DNA from: VAZQ01 sp045811525
GTDB lineage: Bacteria > Pseudomonadota > Alphaproteobacteria > Rhizobiales > Xanthobacteraceae
Assembly: GCA_045811525.1 (NCBI GenBank)
Contig: JBJMTV010000030.1
Location: forward strand, 248,001 to 312,000
Length of the DNA stretch: 64,000 nucleotides
Reading direction: 5' to 3'
The notes under the pieces were generated by a model. That model had not been told where the DNA came from. It was given only the letters and a program-made list of their open reading frames with translations, and searched no databases. Of this stretch, positions 54,599-62,484 are shown one piece after another. The stretch's first letter is position 1; each line of letters begins with the position of its first letter. A program made the position numbers and the translations under genes.

Positions 54599-54617
54599 GC
54601 ATGGGAAGGTTCCTCAT

Positions 54618-55193
54618 ATGGACATTGAAACAGCGACCGCAGCCGACGTGCACGACGGGTTGGGCCCGTCTGCAACGACCGGCCTGACTGGTCCGGAGCG
54701 CGACGAGGCCGCGGCCAAGCTGGTCGAGAAGTTTGCCATGTGGTCCGGGGCAGCCGGTCTCATTCCGCTCCCGGTGATAGACGTGGCCGCCGTCGCGGGG
54801 CTTCAGCTTCAGCTCGTGCGTCGCCTGTCGGAGATGTACAACGTTGCTTTTGCGGAGAATCGCGGCAAGTCGATCATAGCGAGCTTGATGGGATCCATGA
54901 TCCCGGCCACTAGCGGCATGGGTGTTGCCAGCCTGCTCAAGAGTGTGCCGGTTCTCGGTACCGCAATCGGCACGTTGACGATGTCGGGCGTGTCCGCTGC
55001 CGCCACCTACGCGATTGGCAAGGTGTTCATCCAGCACTTCGCTTCTGGAGGTACATTGCTGGACTTCGATCCGCCCGATTATCGCGAGTTCTTGAAAGGG
55101 CAAAAAGATAAGTGGAGCAGTCAGACGCTGCACTCATCTCACAGCCAAGAGGTTGCGCCGCCCGCGCAGAGCAGCTCGGGCACAGGCGCGTGA
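54618..55193 (+). CDS. DUF697-like membrane-associated protein
   Basis: ATG 54618 is preceded by GGAAGG and gives 191 residues (MDIETATAADVHDG). The central part, residues about 30-165, has alternating hydrophobic helices and small residues: WSGAAGLIPLPVIDVAAVAG, ASLMGSMIPATSGMGVASLL and VLGTAIGTLTMSGVSAAATYAIG, then FDPPDYREFLKG. This is the pattern of DUF697 proteins, often linked to GTPases or membrane stress. The tail is Ser/Gln-rich. No GTPase partner is nearby. It heads the plus-strand set facing mbtH. Its role in peptide synthesis or self-protection is only inferred from position. Confidence 0.7.
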   Translation: MDIETATAADVHDGLGPSATTGLTGPERDEAAAKLVEKFAMWSGAAGLIPLPVIDVAAVAGLQLQLVRRLSEMYNVAFAENRGKSIIASLMGSMIPATSGMGVASLLKSVPVLGTAIGTLTMSGVSAAATYAIGKVFIQHFASGGTLLDFDPPDYREFLKGQKDKWSSQTLHSSHSQEVAPPAQSSSGTGA

Positions 55194-55250
55194 GGGGCGC
55201 GCGCGAGCGCGCATCTGCTCCTGTCGCCTACGAGCCAAGCGAGTCCCTGC

Positions 55251-55430
55251 ATGATCGAGGTTCTGTTTTATATCCTGTTCGCTGTGCTCACCGGGATATG
55301 CGGGAGCCAGCGGCGCATGGGTTTCGTCGGTACATTTTTTTTGTCGCTGGTGGTGACCCCGGTCATTGTCTTGCTTTTGCTGCTCTTGACAGGGCCCTCC
55401 AGCCGGGTCGAATGGCATCGTCATTCATAG
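55251..55430 (+). CDS. 59-residue two-helix membrane protein
   Basis: This short frame starts at ATG 55251 and stops at TAG 55428. It begins MIEVLFYILFAVLTGICGSQ, has a basic turn (RRMGFVGTFF) and a second hydrophobic helix (LSLVVTPVIVLLLLLL), then a short polar end. The layout GSxRxxGFxGxFFLSL resembles small two-helix membrane proteins widespread in bacteria with unknown function. It is 57 bases after the DUF697 gene on the same strand and 138 bases before the exporter, so it may belong to the same operon. Confidence 0.65.
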   Translation: MIEVLFYILFAVLTGICGSQRRMGFVGTFFLSLVVTPVIVLLLLLLTGPSSRVEWHRHS

Positions 55431-55568
55431 GCAGCTCACGCATGTGCTGCGGCACGGCTGCGCGAAGCTCGTGACCCCGGCACGCATTCTCCTCGGTTTG
55501 CCCCAGCCGCGAATGACCCGCCGCTTCCTTGGCCCCGGTTGGGGGCACCAACAGGCCGCATCGCAGCG

Positions 55569-57212
55569 ATGACGTTTCTTCAGCTTGCCCGTCGGGAAAT
55601 GCACGGCTCGCTGCCGCGGCTGATTTTCATGTCGGGGTTGGGTGGCATCAGCAACGCCACCATCCTGGCGGCCGTCAATGCCGGCGCGCAGGCCGCGGGC
55701 AATGGCGAGGTCAGTGTCTGGTCGGCTGGGCTGTTCGTGATCGCCTTGCTGCTCTTCATCAAGACGCAGCACTACATCCTCATCGCCTCCACGGTCGAGA
55801 TCGAAGCCATCATCCACAAAGTGCGATTGCGCCTGATGGACCAGGTGCGCCGCTCCGAGCTCCTGCCGCTCGATGAGATCGGACGATCGCAAATTGTTTC
55901 CGCCATCACCAAGGAAACGGGAGCACTGCTGCAAGCCGCGAATATGCTCGCCTTCGCCGGCCAGGGTGCAGTGCTCGTCGTATTCATAGGCATGTACATC
56001 GCCTACCTGTCATTTGCAGCGTTCCTGCTGAGCGTCCTCATTCTCGGTATTGTGGCCGTGCTTTTCCACGCCAAGAGCGATCAGCTCACGAAAGGCAACA
56101 AAGAGGCGGGCGAGCGGGAGAACCGCCTTTACGACCGGCTGACCGACCTGCTCGACGGCTTCAAAGAAGTTCGAATGAACCAGGCGCGCAGCGATGATCT
56201 GTTTGACGACACTGTCGAGGTGTCGCGTGTTGCCACAAACATCAAGATCCGCACACAGAGCGAAAGCTTCCGGCGTTTGGTATTCACGCAGGCCTCTGTC
56301 TATCTGCTGCTGGGCGGGGTGGTGTTCGTTGTCCCAGCACTCAGCGATACCACAGGAAGCGCCGTCACCCAGACCACGACGGCGCTGATGTTCGTGGTGG
56401 GCGTGTGCTTGGGCCTCATCCAGACCATCCCGGTCGTCTCGGCTGCGGACACAGCTGCGGACAACATTGCAAATCTCGAGCAGCGGCTGCAGTCGACCAT
56501 TCCAGTTCTGGAGGCCGCCAACGTCGAGCCACGTCGCACGTTTCAGCGCATTGAGATGCGCAATGTTGAATTCCGCTATGTGGCCAAGACTTCGGATGCG
56601 GTTTTTCAGGTGGGTCCGGTGGACTTCAGCCTCCGCCTGGGCGACCTCGTCTTCATCACCGGGGGCAACGGATCCGGCAAGTCCACATTTCTGAAAGTCT
56701 TGGCCGGGCTCTATGAGCCGGACTCAGGCGAGATCACGGTTGACGGGATGCGCGTCAATGATCGGCGCCGCGAATCGTATCGCTCGCTGATCACGGCTAT
56801 TTTTGCGGACTACCACCTGTTCCAGCGTTTGTATGGGATTCGCGATCCTGATCTGGACGAGATCGATCGTCTGCTTGAGCAGTTCAAGCTCGACACAAAG
56901 ACCAGCCTCACGAACGGTGAGTTTCGCACCATCGAGCTGTCAAGCGGGCAGCGGCGACGCTTGGCATTGATCGTCGCGCTATTGGAGAAGCGGCCGATTC
57001 TGCTGCTCGACGAATGGGCGGCCGATCAGGATCCCGAGTTTCGCCGCAAGTTTTATCACGAGATGTTGCCAACCCTGCATCGCAACGGCGCCACCATAGT
57101 CGTGGTCACGCACGACGATCGCTACCTCGAGGAGATGGAGTATCAGGGTCGCCGCCTGCGCATGGATGAAGGCCGGTTCGTGGAGGGAAAGCCCGTGGAA
57201 AGCGAGGCCTGA
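55569..57212 (+). CDS. Cyclic-peptide-type ABC exporter (membrane domain fused to ATPase)
   Basis: ATG 55569 gives 547 residues (MTFLQLARREMHGSLPR). The first 300 residues hold six membrane helices; the ATPase follows with Walker A GGNGSGKST near 365, signature LSSGQRRRLAL near 458 and Walker B RPILLLDEWAADQD near 478. The DEWAADQDPEFRRKFYHE segment is typical of the PvdE/SyrD/cyclic-peptide exporter group, which moves nonribosomal peptides or siderophore precursors across the inner membrane. The NRPS and mbtH are divergent from it, so peptide export is the natural role. Confidence 0.9.
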   Translation: MTFLQLARREMHGSLPRLIFMSGLGGISNATILAAVNAGAQAAGNGEVSVWSAGLFVIALLLFIKTQHYILIASTVEIEAIIHKVRLRLMDQVRRSELLPLDEIGRSQIVSAITKETGALLQAANMLAFAGQGAVLVVFIGMYIAYLSFAAFLLSVLILGIVAVLFHAKSDQLTKGNKEAGERENRLYDRLTDLLDGFKEVRMNQARSDDLFDDTVEVSRVATNIKIRTQSESFRRLVFTQASVYLLLGGVVFVVPALSDTTGSAVTQTTTALMFVVGVCLGLIQTIPVVSAADTAADNIANLEQRLQSTIPVLEAANVEPRRTFQRIEMRNVEFRYVAKTSDAVFQVGPVDFSLRLGDLVFITGGNGSGKSTFLKVLAGLYEPDSGEITVDGMRVNDRRRESYRSLITAIFADYHLFQRLYGIRDPDLDEIDRLLEQFKLDTKTSLTNGEFRTIELSSGQRRRLALIVALLEKRPILLLDEWAADQDPEFRRKFYHEMLPTLHRNGATIVVVTHDDRYLEEMEYQGRRLRMDEGRFVEGKPVESEA

Positions 57213-57388
57213 CGACCTCACCACCCGGTACTCCCGCGGCGTTACGTCAGCGCGTATTTCTCCACAACTTTGGCGCGCCGGTGTAACTTCCGCGGCAAAG
57301 GGTCTCCGTGCCATGGCTGGTGCGACGATGCTCCCCCGCCGGCCGGCAGGGCGCGGATCCCGGTAACGACATCCTCTGGAGAACGGTT

Positions 57389-58714
57389 ATGCAAATGTAC
57401 CCCTGGCTGCGCGACCAAAGGGTGTCGCCGCCGCCCACCTCGAGACGCGGTCGGTGGTGGCGTTTCATCGAGAATCGGCTGCCGAACATCGCTTTATTCC
57501 TGATGGTGGTGCTGCTTCTCGCCTTTGTACTCTACCCGCACATGATCATTAACGTTCCAAGCGGCTATGTCGGGGTGGCCTGGAAGCGCTTCGGCAGCGG
57601 CACGGTCCTTGATCCGCGCAAGCTCAAGGACGAGGGCCTGCATGTCATGCTGCCGTGGGATCAGTTGTTTCTCTACGACCTGCGGGTTCAATCCCTGACC
57701 GAGACCTACAACGCCATCTCTAGCGATGGCGTGAGCCTGACGGCCACCGTGAACATCCGCTTCCGCCTCAGGCACGATGCCATTCCCACCCTGCATCAGG
57801 TCATCGGACCCAACTACATCAAGCTGATCGGCCCGGGGATCGCCAGCCAGTTGCGGGAGGTGATCGCACAATTCACCGCCGAGCAGGTCTATTCGACGGC
57901 GCGCCAGGAGATCCAGGACAAGATCCGTGAGCGAACAGTTGAGAAGCTCGGCGACAAGATGATGGAGCGCGAGGGCGAGGATTCCTACAACGTGGCAATG
58001 CGCGACACGATCACCCTCTATGACACACTGCTCTATGGGATCGAGCTTCCAGCGGCGATTGTCACCGCAATCAACCGCAAGACCGAGCAGTATTACATCT
58101 CGGAGGAATACAAGTTTCGCGTCGAGCGCGAAAAGAGAGAAACCGAGCGCAAGCGTATCGAGGCGGAGGGCATCCGCGATTTCCAGCAAATCGTGACGCA
58201 GAACGGAATTTCCGACTCCTACCTGCGCTGGCGCGGCATCGAGGCGACGCTCCAGCTGTCGCAAGCCACCAACTCCAAGGTCGTCGTGATCGGCGGCAAT
58301 AAGGATGGCCTTCCCATCATCCTTGGCAACATGGACTCGCCAGCTCCGACGCCGCCTCCCGCCGAGGACGCGAACAAGGAGAGGACGACGGCGGCTCCGC
58401 CCACGGTGCCCGCTGAAAAGAAGACGGCCGAGACGCTCTCGACCCCGCATGAAAAGGTGCCACCTGCCGGTGCGGCCAAACCTGCGGAGAAGTCCGCGCA
58501 GAAGGCTCCTGATCCTGTGCAGCCGATGACGGAAAAGGTCGCAGCAAAGCCGAGCACGCCATCCTCCACGCTGCCCGCCGAGCGAGGGTTCTCCTGGCCG
58601 CCTACCTGGGCCGATGTCGAGGCTTACATTTCGCGCAAGCTGCATCCTGCAGCCTCGAGCACCGAGTGGTCGGATCCGCCCGGAGGAGCCGTCCTCGATC
58701 GGCGAGCCCAATGA
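57389..58714 (+). CDS. SPFH/prohibitin-domain membrane protein
   Basis: ATG 57389 (MQMYPWLRDQR) has CTGGAGA upstream and gives 441 residues. One membrane helix (NIALFLMVVLLLAFVLY, about 32-50) is followed by an SPFH domain starting VPSGYVGVAWKRFG and including SLTATVNIRFRL and TAEQVYSTARQEIQ, then a coiled-coil-like charged stretch (RVEREKRETERKRIEAEG). The last 130 residues are Pro/Ala/Lys-rich and probably disordered. SPFH proteins form membrane scaffolds. Gene order places it 176 bases after the exporter, so a joint transcript is possible but uncertain. Confidence 0.8.
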   Translation: MQMYPWLRDQRVSPPPTSRRGRWWRFIENRLPNIALFLMVVLLLAFVLYPHMIINVPSGYVGVAWKRFGSGTVLDPRKLKDEGLHVMLPWDQLFLYDLRVQSLTETYNAISSDGVSLTATVNIRFRLRHDAIPTLHQVIGPNYIKLIGPGIASQLREVIAQFTAEQVYSTARQEIQDKIRERTVEKLGDKMMEREGEDSYNVAMRDTITLYDTLLYGIELPAAIVTAINRKTEQYYISEEYKFRVEREKRETERKRIEAEGIRDFQQIVTQNGISDSYLRWRGIEATLQLSQATNSKVVVIGGNKDGLPIILGNMDSPAPTPPPAEDANKERTTAAPPTVPAEKKTAETLSTPHEKVPPAGAAKPAEKSAQKAPDPVQPMTEKVAAKPSTPSSTLPAERGFSWPPTWADVEAYISRKLHPAASSTEWSDPPGGAVLDRRAQ

Positions 58715-58796
58715 GCCCGCTTTTCAGGGCAAGGAGGCCGCGCAGCGTGCGAGTGCGTGGGTCGCTGCGTCGGTTGTATTGATCCAGGGAACGACG

Positions 58797-59609
58797 ATGG
58801 CCAAAGACTACGCCGCCATGCGCGCCGCGCTGCTGCGCGAGCTCGACGGGCTGAGCTACGAGGTGGACGCGCACAGGAAAATTGGCACTCTATGGCTCGA
58901 CCGGCCCCCGCTTAACGTCGTCTCATATCGCGGCCGCAGTCAGATTGCGGCCGTGCTGGAGTGCTTCGGCCACGATCCCGAGGTTCGCGTGGTGGTGATC
59001 CGAGGGAAGAATGGCGTCTACACCTCTGGTGGTGACGTCAAAGCATTCCCCGACATCGAGCGCGACGGCATGTCGGATCTGGCATGGAACATCGCCGCTC
59101 CGGAGCGCTGCCCAAAGCCGGTGATCTGCGCGATGGAGAAATACGCGATGGGCGTGGGGCTCGAGCTCGCCATGGCTTGCGACATTCGGCTCGCCACCCG
59201 CGACACCATGCTCGCCCTGCCGGAAGTGACCCTAGGACAGATTCCTGGAAGTGGTGGAAGTCAGCGGGTTGCGCGTATTGTCGGCCTCACGCGCGCCGTG
59301 GACATGATCATGCTGGGGCGTCGAATTCCCGCCCCCGAGGCGCATGGCTGGGGGCTGGTCACGCGTCTCGCCGAGGATTCTGCAGGGCTCGACGGCATGA
59401 TCGAGGAGATCGCGGGTACGCTCCGGGCAATGTCGGCGCTTGCCTTGCGAACGGCGAAACGCGTCCTCAATACATCCTATGACACGAGCCTGAGCGTCGG
59501 CCTCGAGCTCGAAGGGCACGCCTACGAGAAGCTTCGCGAGGGTCCGGACTACAAGGAAGGTATCGCCGCCTTCAGCGAAAAGCGCAAACCCAGGTTTGGC
59601 GGGAGTTGA
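58797..59609 (+). CDS. Enoyl-CoA hydratase/isomerase family protein
   Basis: ATG 58797 (MAKDYAAMRAALL) follows a GGGAACG site and gives 270 residues. The crotonase fold shows the oxyanion-hole segment TSGGDVKAFPDIE near residue 78 and the catalytic region MGVGLELAMACDIR with LPEVTLGQIPGSGGSQR near 140, where both Glu positions used by hydratases are present. The substrate is an acyl- or aryl-CoA thioester. The frame stays open into the upstream SPFH gene, but the family begins at this ATG. It may belong with the catabolic genes to the right, which run the other way. Confidence 0.82.
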   Translation: MAKDYAAMRAALLRELDGLSYEVDAHRKIGTLWLDRPPLNVVSYRGRSQIAAVLECFGHDPEVRVVVIRGKNGVYTSGGDVKAFPDIERDGMSDLAWNIAAPERCPKPVICAMEKYAMGVGLELAMACDIRLATRDTMLALPEVTLGQIPGSGGSQRVARIVGLTRAVDMIMLGRRIPAPEAHGWGLVTRLAEDSAGLDGMIEEIAGTLRAMSALALRTAKRVLNTSYDTSLSVGLELEGHAYEKLREGPDYKEGIAAFSEKRKPRFGGS

Positions 59610-59650
59610 CGCACGAGATTATAGCCGCGGGCACCCTCGATCTGCCGCTC

Positions 59651-59735
59651 TTGTAGGGTGCGCATAGGTGCGAAGCACCGTGCGCACCACGAGACTGCCA
59701 GTGGTGGGCACGCCACTTCGCGGCTGGGCATCTTC
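59651..59735. repeat. REP-like palindromic repeat pair between convergent genes
   Basis: The core is a long hairpin at 59657-59688: outer arms GGTGCGCA and TGCGCACC and an inner GGTGC-GAA-GCACC stem. A second, degenerate unit follows in the opposite sense (GGTGGGCACGCCACTTCG, from about 59702). From memory this resembles an intergenic repeat common in Bradyrhizobium-type genomes (GTGGGCA..GCGCC..TGCCCAC). It could also work as a two-way terminator for the flanking convergent genes. Confidence 0.6.
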
Positions 59736-59760
59736 CAACCTCCTCGACCTCGTCTCCCCA

Positions 59761-60078
59761 TCAGCGCGCGATGATCTCGATTAGCACGTTGCGGTACTGG
59801 TGATCGCTGCTGTTGATGAGCTCATGCGGAATGCCGGCCTCACGCCAGATCACCTCGCCTGGTTGCTCGAATGTCTCGCGTGTGCGCCCATCATCGAAAT
59901 TCATGATGTTACGGCCTTCGGTGAGCGGAACGATCAGGTAAGGCAACAAATGCTGATGCCACGGCTGCCGACCACCTGGCTCGAGCTTTACGCTCCACAC
60001 CCGCACAAATTCATTTTCGAAGAGGACACGATCTCCAATCGGACCCAGCACTCGTTTCGTGGTTGAGGGTTCGCTCAT
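59761..60078 (-). CDS. Small single-domain cupin protein
   Basis: Start ATG 60078 (MSEPSTTKRVLGP) has CGGAGA upstream and gives 105 residues. A cupin barrel is indicated by PGGRQPWHQHLLPYLIVPL (motif 1 with His pair) and PGEVIWREAGIPHELINSS (motif 2 with His). It may bind a metal and act as a small dioxygenase, isomerase or sensor. It follows the monooxygenase gene by 99 bases on the same strand and may be the last gene of that operon. Confidence 0.72.
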   Translation of the reverse strand: MSEPSTTKRVLGPIGDRVLFENEFVRVWSVKLEPGGRQPWHQHLLPYLIVPLTEGRNIMNFDDGRTRETFEQPGEVIWREAGIPHELINSSDHQYRNVLIEIIAR

Positions 60079-60112
60079 GGATTCTCCGATTGTGCAGGCC
60101 GCCCAGTGGCCC

Positions 60113-60153
60113 GATTTCGAGGTTCGCAAAAGACCGTGCCGCAGGACATGCGA
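60113..60153. repeat. Dispersed intergenic repeat, copy 2
   Basis: GATTTCGA, GTTCGCAAA (60122-60130), 5-base spacer, GTGCCGCA (60136-60143), 3-base spacer and CATGCGA (60147-60153) repeat the blocks found at 7263-7304. It lies between the second cupin gene and the monooxygenase gene. Confidence 0.6.
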
Positions 60154-60177
60154 GCCCCGCCATGGGGGGCCCTGAGT

Positions 60178-61737
60178 TCAGCGGCGCACCAGCTTGCGAT
60201 AGAGCTCATTGGCAATGCCGTCGCGCATGGGCGCAATGGCGGCAATATGATCGTCGGGCCGGACCAGCACCACTGTTTCGCTTGCGCAGCCAAGCTGATG
60301 GCGAAAACGGTCGCCGACGTCGAACAGGGAGCGTCCGCGCAAGCCACTGTCGAATGGCGCATCGCGCGGCGAGACTACCAGGTGCTTGAGATGGGGTGTG
60401 CTCTCCGGAACGGCTGGTCGCCGGCGCGCGTCGGTGAAATAGAGCGCCAGGAAAGCGTCATCGGTCAGATCATGCAGCCGCAGCGGCCGACCCAGCGGTC
60501 CATGCAGCTCCGCATCTGGAATGCGGTCACCGACGCGAAAGGCGCCACGCTCGGTTCTCACCATGGACCAGTCGCCGCTGTCCTCGACGTCGAGCCGAAC
60601 GCCGAGCATGGTGCGGGTGAGCGCGTTCGCCCAGGCGCTGCCTGACATTGCCTTCACGCTCGCGCTCTGGCCTGCCATGTACTTGCGTGCCGCCTCGGCC
60701 ATCTCGCCCGACCCCCGGGCTGCGACCGGACGCTGCTCGCGCGCATATCCCTCGAGCAGCGACTTGTCAGCCCAGCCGCGCATCACCCAGGCCAGCCGCC
60801 AGGGCAGGTTGATCGAATCGAGTATGCCGGTGTTGAGACCAAGCGCCCACATCGGTGTGATCAGGTGAGCCGCATCTCCCATGAGAAAAATACGTCCGTG
60901 CTGCCAGTCGCGCGCGATGCGGTGGTGGATGCGGTAAATAATGGTGTTCAAAATTTCGAGGTGATCGACATCACCGATGAAGCGCAGCACCTTGGCGCGA
61001 AACTGATCGCTGGTCGGCTCCTCTGCCTCGGGGCCCAAGGGATAGAGAAAACGCCAGCAGTGCGGATGACGAACCAGGATCATCCACTCCTGTGGGTCGG
61101 CGAAATAAGCAAGGTACGGGTAATCGCGCGGGTTCGCGACATCGAGGTCAACCTTCACGTCCACGAGCAGGACACGTGCATCGAGCGATTCTCCCTCCAC
61201 CGGGATACCGAGCTGGCCGCGCACGCTGCTGCGGCCGCCGTCGCAGGCCAGCAGATAAGAGCCCTCGACCTCAAGCTCTCCACGCGGCGTCTCGAACCTC
61301 GCCACCACGCCGTCACCCTCGTCGCGAAACGAGATCAGCCGATGCTGCATGTGCAGGGCGCCGGGCTGGCGGTCCTCGAATGCGCTGCGCAGGATTGGCT
61401 CGAGGTGATGCTGCGGCATGTTGATGACGAAGGGATAGCGCGTGTCCTCGCGTAACAGGGCGGTCTCCACGGAGGGCCGCGCACGATTGGTGGCGCGCTC
61501 GATGTCGCCGATCTCATCCACCCGGAGCGCGTTGGCCAGCACCTGGTCGGCAACCCCATAGCGACGGAAGGCCTCTAGTGTGCGCGTGAGGACCGTTCCT
61601 GCCTTGGTGTCGCGCGAAAGCTCGGCGTCGTCCTCGTAGAGCTCGACCGGCAGCCCGTAGAAATCGAGACCCAGCGCGGTGGTAAGGCCAACCGGCCCAG
61701 CCCCAACCACAATGACCGGTTTGTCCTTTGCTGGCAC
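60178..61737 (-). CDS. FAD-dependent aromatic monooxygenase (MhpA-like)
   Basis: The 519-residue protein has the group A flavin hydroxylase pattern: VVGAGPVGLTTALGLDF at the N-terminus for FAD, the middle motif LACDGGRSSVRGQLG near 163 and FLMGDAAHLITPMWALGLNTG near 285. A thioredoxin-like C-terminal region follows. Relatives hydroxylate phenolic acids such as 3-hydroxyphenylpropionate with NAD(P)H and oxygen. Its start lies three bases before the SDR stop region, so it is translated from the same operon. The substrate is unknown. Confidence 0.85.
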   Translation of the reverse strand: MPAKDKPVIVVGAGPVGLTTALGLDFYGLPVELYEDDAELSRDTKAGTVLTRTLEAFRRYGVADQVLANALRVDEIGDIERATNRARPSVETALLREDTRYPFVINMPQHHLEPILRSAFEDRQPGALHMQHRLISFRDEGDGVVARFETPRGELEVEGSYLLACDGGRSSVRGQLGIPVEGESLDARVLLVDVKVDLDVANPRDYPYLAYFADPQEWMILVRHPHCWRFLYPLGPEAEEPTSDQFRAKVLRFIGDVDHLEILNTIIYRIHHRIARDWQHGRIFLMGDAAHLITPMWALGLNTGILDSINLPWRLAWVMRGWADKSLLEGYAREQRPVAARGSGEMAEAARKYMAGQSASVKAMSGSAWANALTRTMLGVRLDVEDSGDWSMVRTERGAFRVGDRIPDAELHGPLGRPLRLHDLTDDAFLALYFTDARRRPAVPESTPHLKHLVVSPRDAPFDSGLRGRSLFDVGDRFRHQLGCASETVVLVRPDDHIAAIAPMRDGIANELYRKLVRR

Positions 61738-61740
61738 CGT

Positions 61741-62478
61741 TCAATCCTCTTCTGCCGCATAGGCAAAGTCGCGGCTGATCATTGAAGCGGTCATGCTTGC
61801 CGCATCCGACAGAAGAAAAAGGAGCGGGCCGACAACGTCGCGGGGATGCCCGACTCCGACCGTATGGCGCCAACGCGCATCGTCCTCGCCCGCGTTGGCC
61901 GCGCGGTATTGCGGAGTATCGATCACACCGGGCGCAATCAGGTTGAAGCGCACGCGATGGGGGGCCACCTCCTTGGCCGCGCTTTTGGCGAAAGCGATCA
62001 AGGCGGCCTTGCTCGCGGCATAAGCAGAGGCTTGCGGCCAGCCTTGCTGGGCCAACCCTGACGTGAACGCGACGATGCTGCCGCGCCGCCGTTCCATCAT
62101 GCCGGGTGCCACCGCCTGATAACACCAGACCACGCCATCGAGATTGATGCGCAGGACCCGCTGCCAATCCTCTGCGCGCATAAGATGGGCCGCTGTGCGC
62201 GGCTGGATGGCGGCGGCGCAGACGAGGCCGTCGATGTGGCCGAGCTCCCGCTCGATCTCACCCAGAGCTTTGATCACCGCGCCGCGATCACTCACGTCGA
62301 GCGGCAGTGTGGAAAGACCTCCGATGTGGCGCAGCGAGTCCATCGCAGATTCATCGACGTCGCACACGATCACGCGCGCACCTGCACCGGCAGCGGCAAT
62401 GGCTAAGCCACGTCCGATTCCATTGGCGCCCCCGCTTACGACGATCACATCCCCATCCGCCTCGAAACGGGCCCGCAT
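61741..62478 (-). CDS. Short-chain dehydrogenase/reductase
   Basis: The 245-residue Rossmann enzyme has VVSGGANGIGRGLA for NAD(P) near residue 14, VCDVDES for the adenine ribose, an AAA-type motif (VCAAAIQ) in place of NNAG, and the catalytic Ser, Tyr and Lys (FTSGL, SAYAASKAAL). The C-terminus reads SMISRDFAYAAEED, shorter than the usual DGG ending. It would oxidize or reduce an alcohol/ketone. It lies between the Ldh_2 and monooxygenase genes with gaps under ten bases. Confidence 0.85.
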   Translation of the reverse strand: MRARFEADGDVIVVSGGANGIGRGLAIAAAGAGARVIVCDVDESAMDSLRHIGGLSTLPLDVSDRGAVIKALGEIERELGHIDGLVCAAAIQPRTAAHLMRAEDWQRVLRINLDGVVWCYQAVAPGMMERRRGSIVAFTSGLAQQGWPQASAYAASKAALIAFAKSAAKEVAPHRVRFNLIAPGVIDTPQYRAANAGEDDARWRHTVGVGHPRDVVGPLLFLLSDAASMTASMISRDFAYAAEED

Positions 62479-62484
62479 GCGTCG

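Larger units (their letters stand above)
54398..54617. promoter_or_regulatory. Divergent mbtH / DUF697 control region with four inverted repeats
   Basis: The 220 bases between the two opposed starts contain four separate inverted repeats: TCGCGGCAC-N7-GTGCCGCGA (54491-54515), GAAACC-C-GGTTTC (54534-54546), the 12-bp palindrome TCCTCGCGAGGA (54555-54566) and TTACC-GGTT-GGTAA (54585-54598). This is where promoters for both halves of the locus must lie. The repeats are candidate operators; no regulator gene is adjacent to say which protein binds. Confidence 0.6.
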
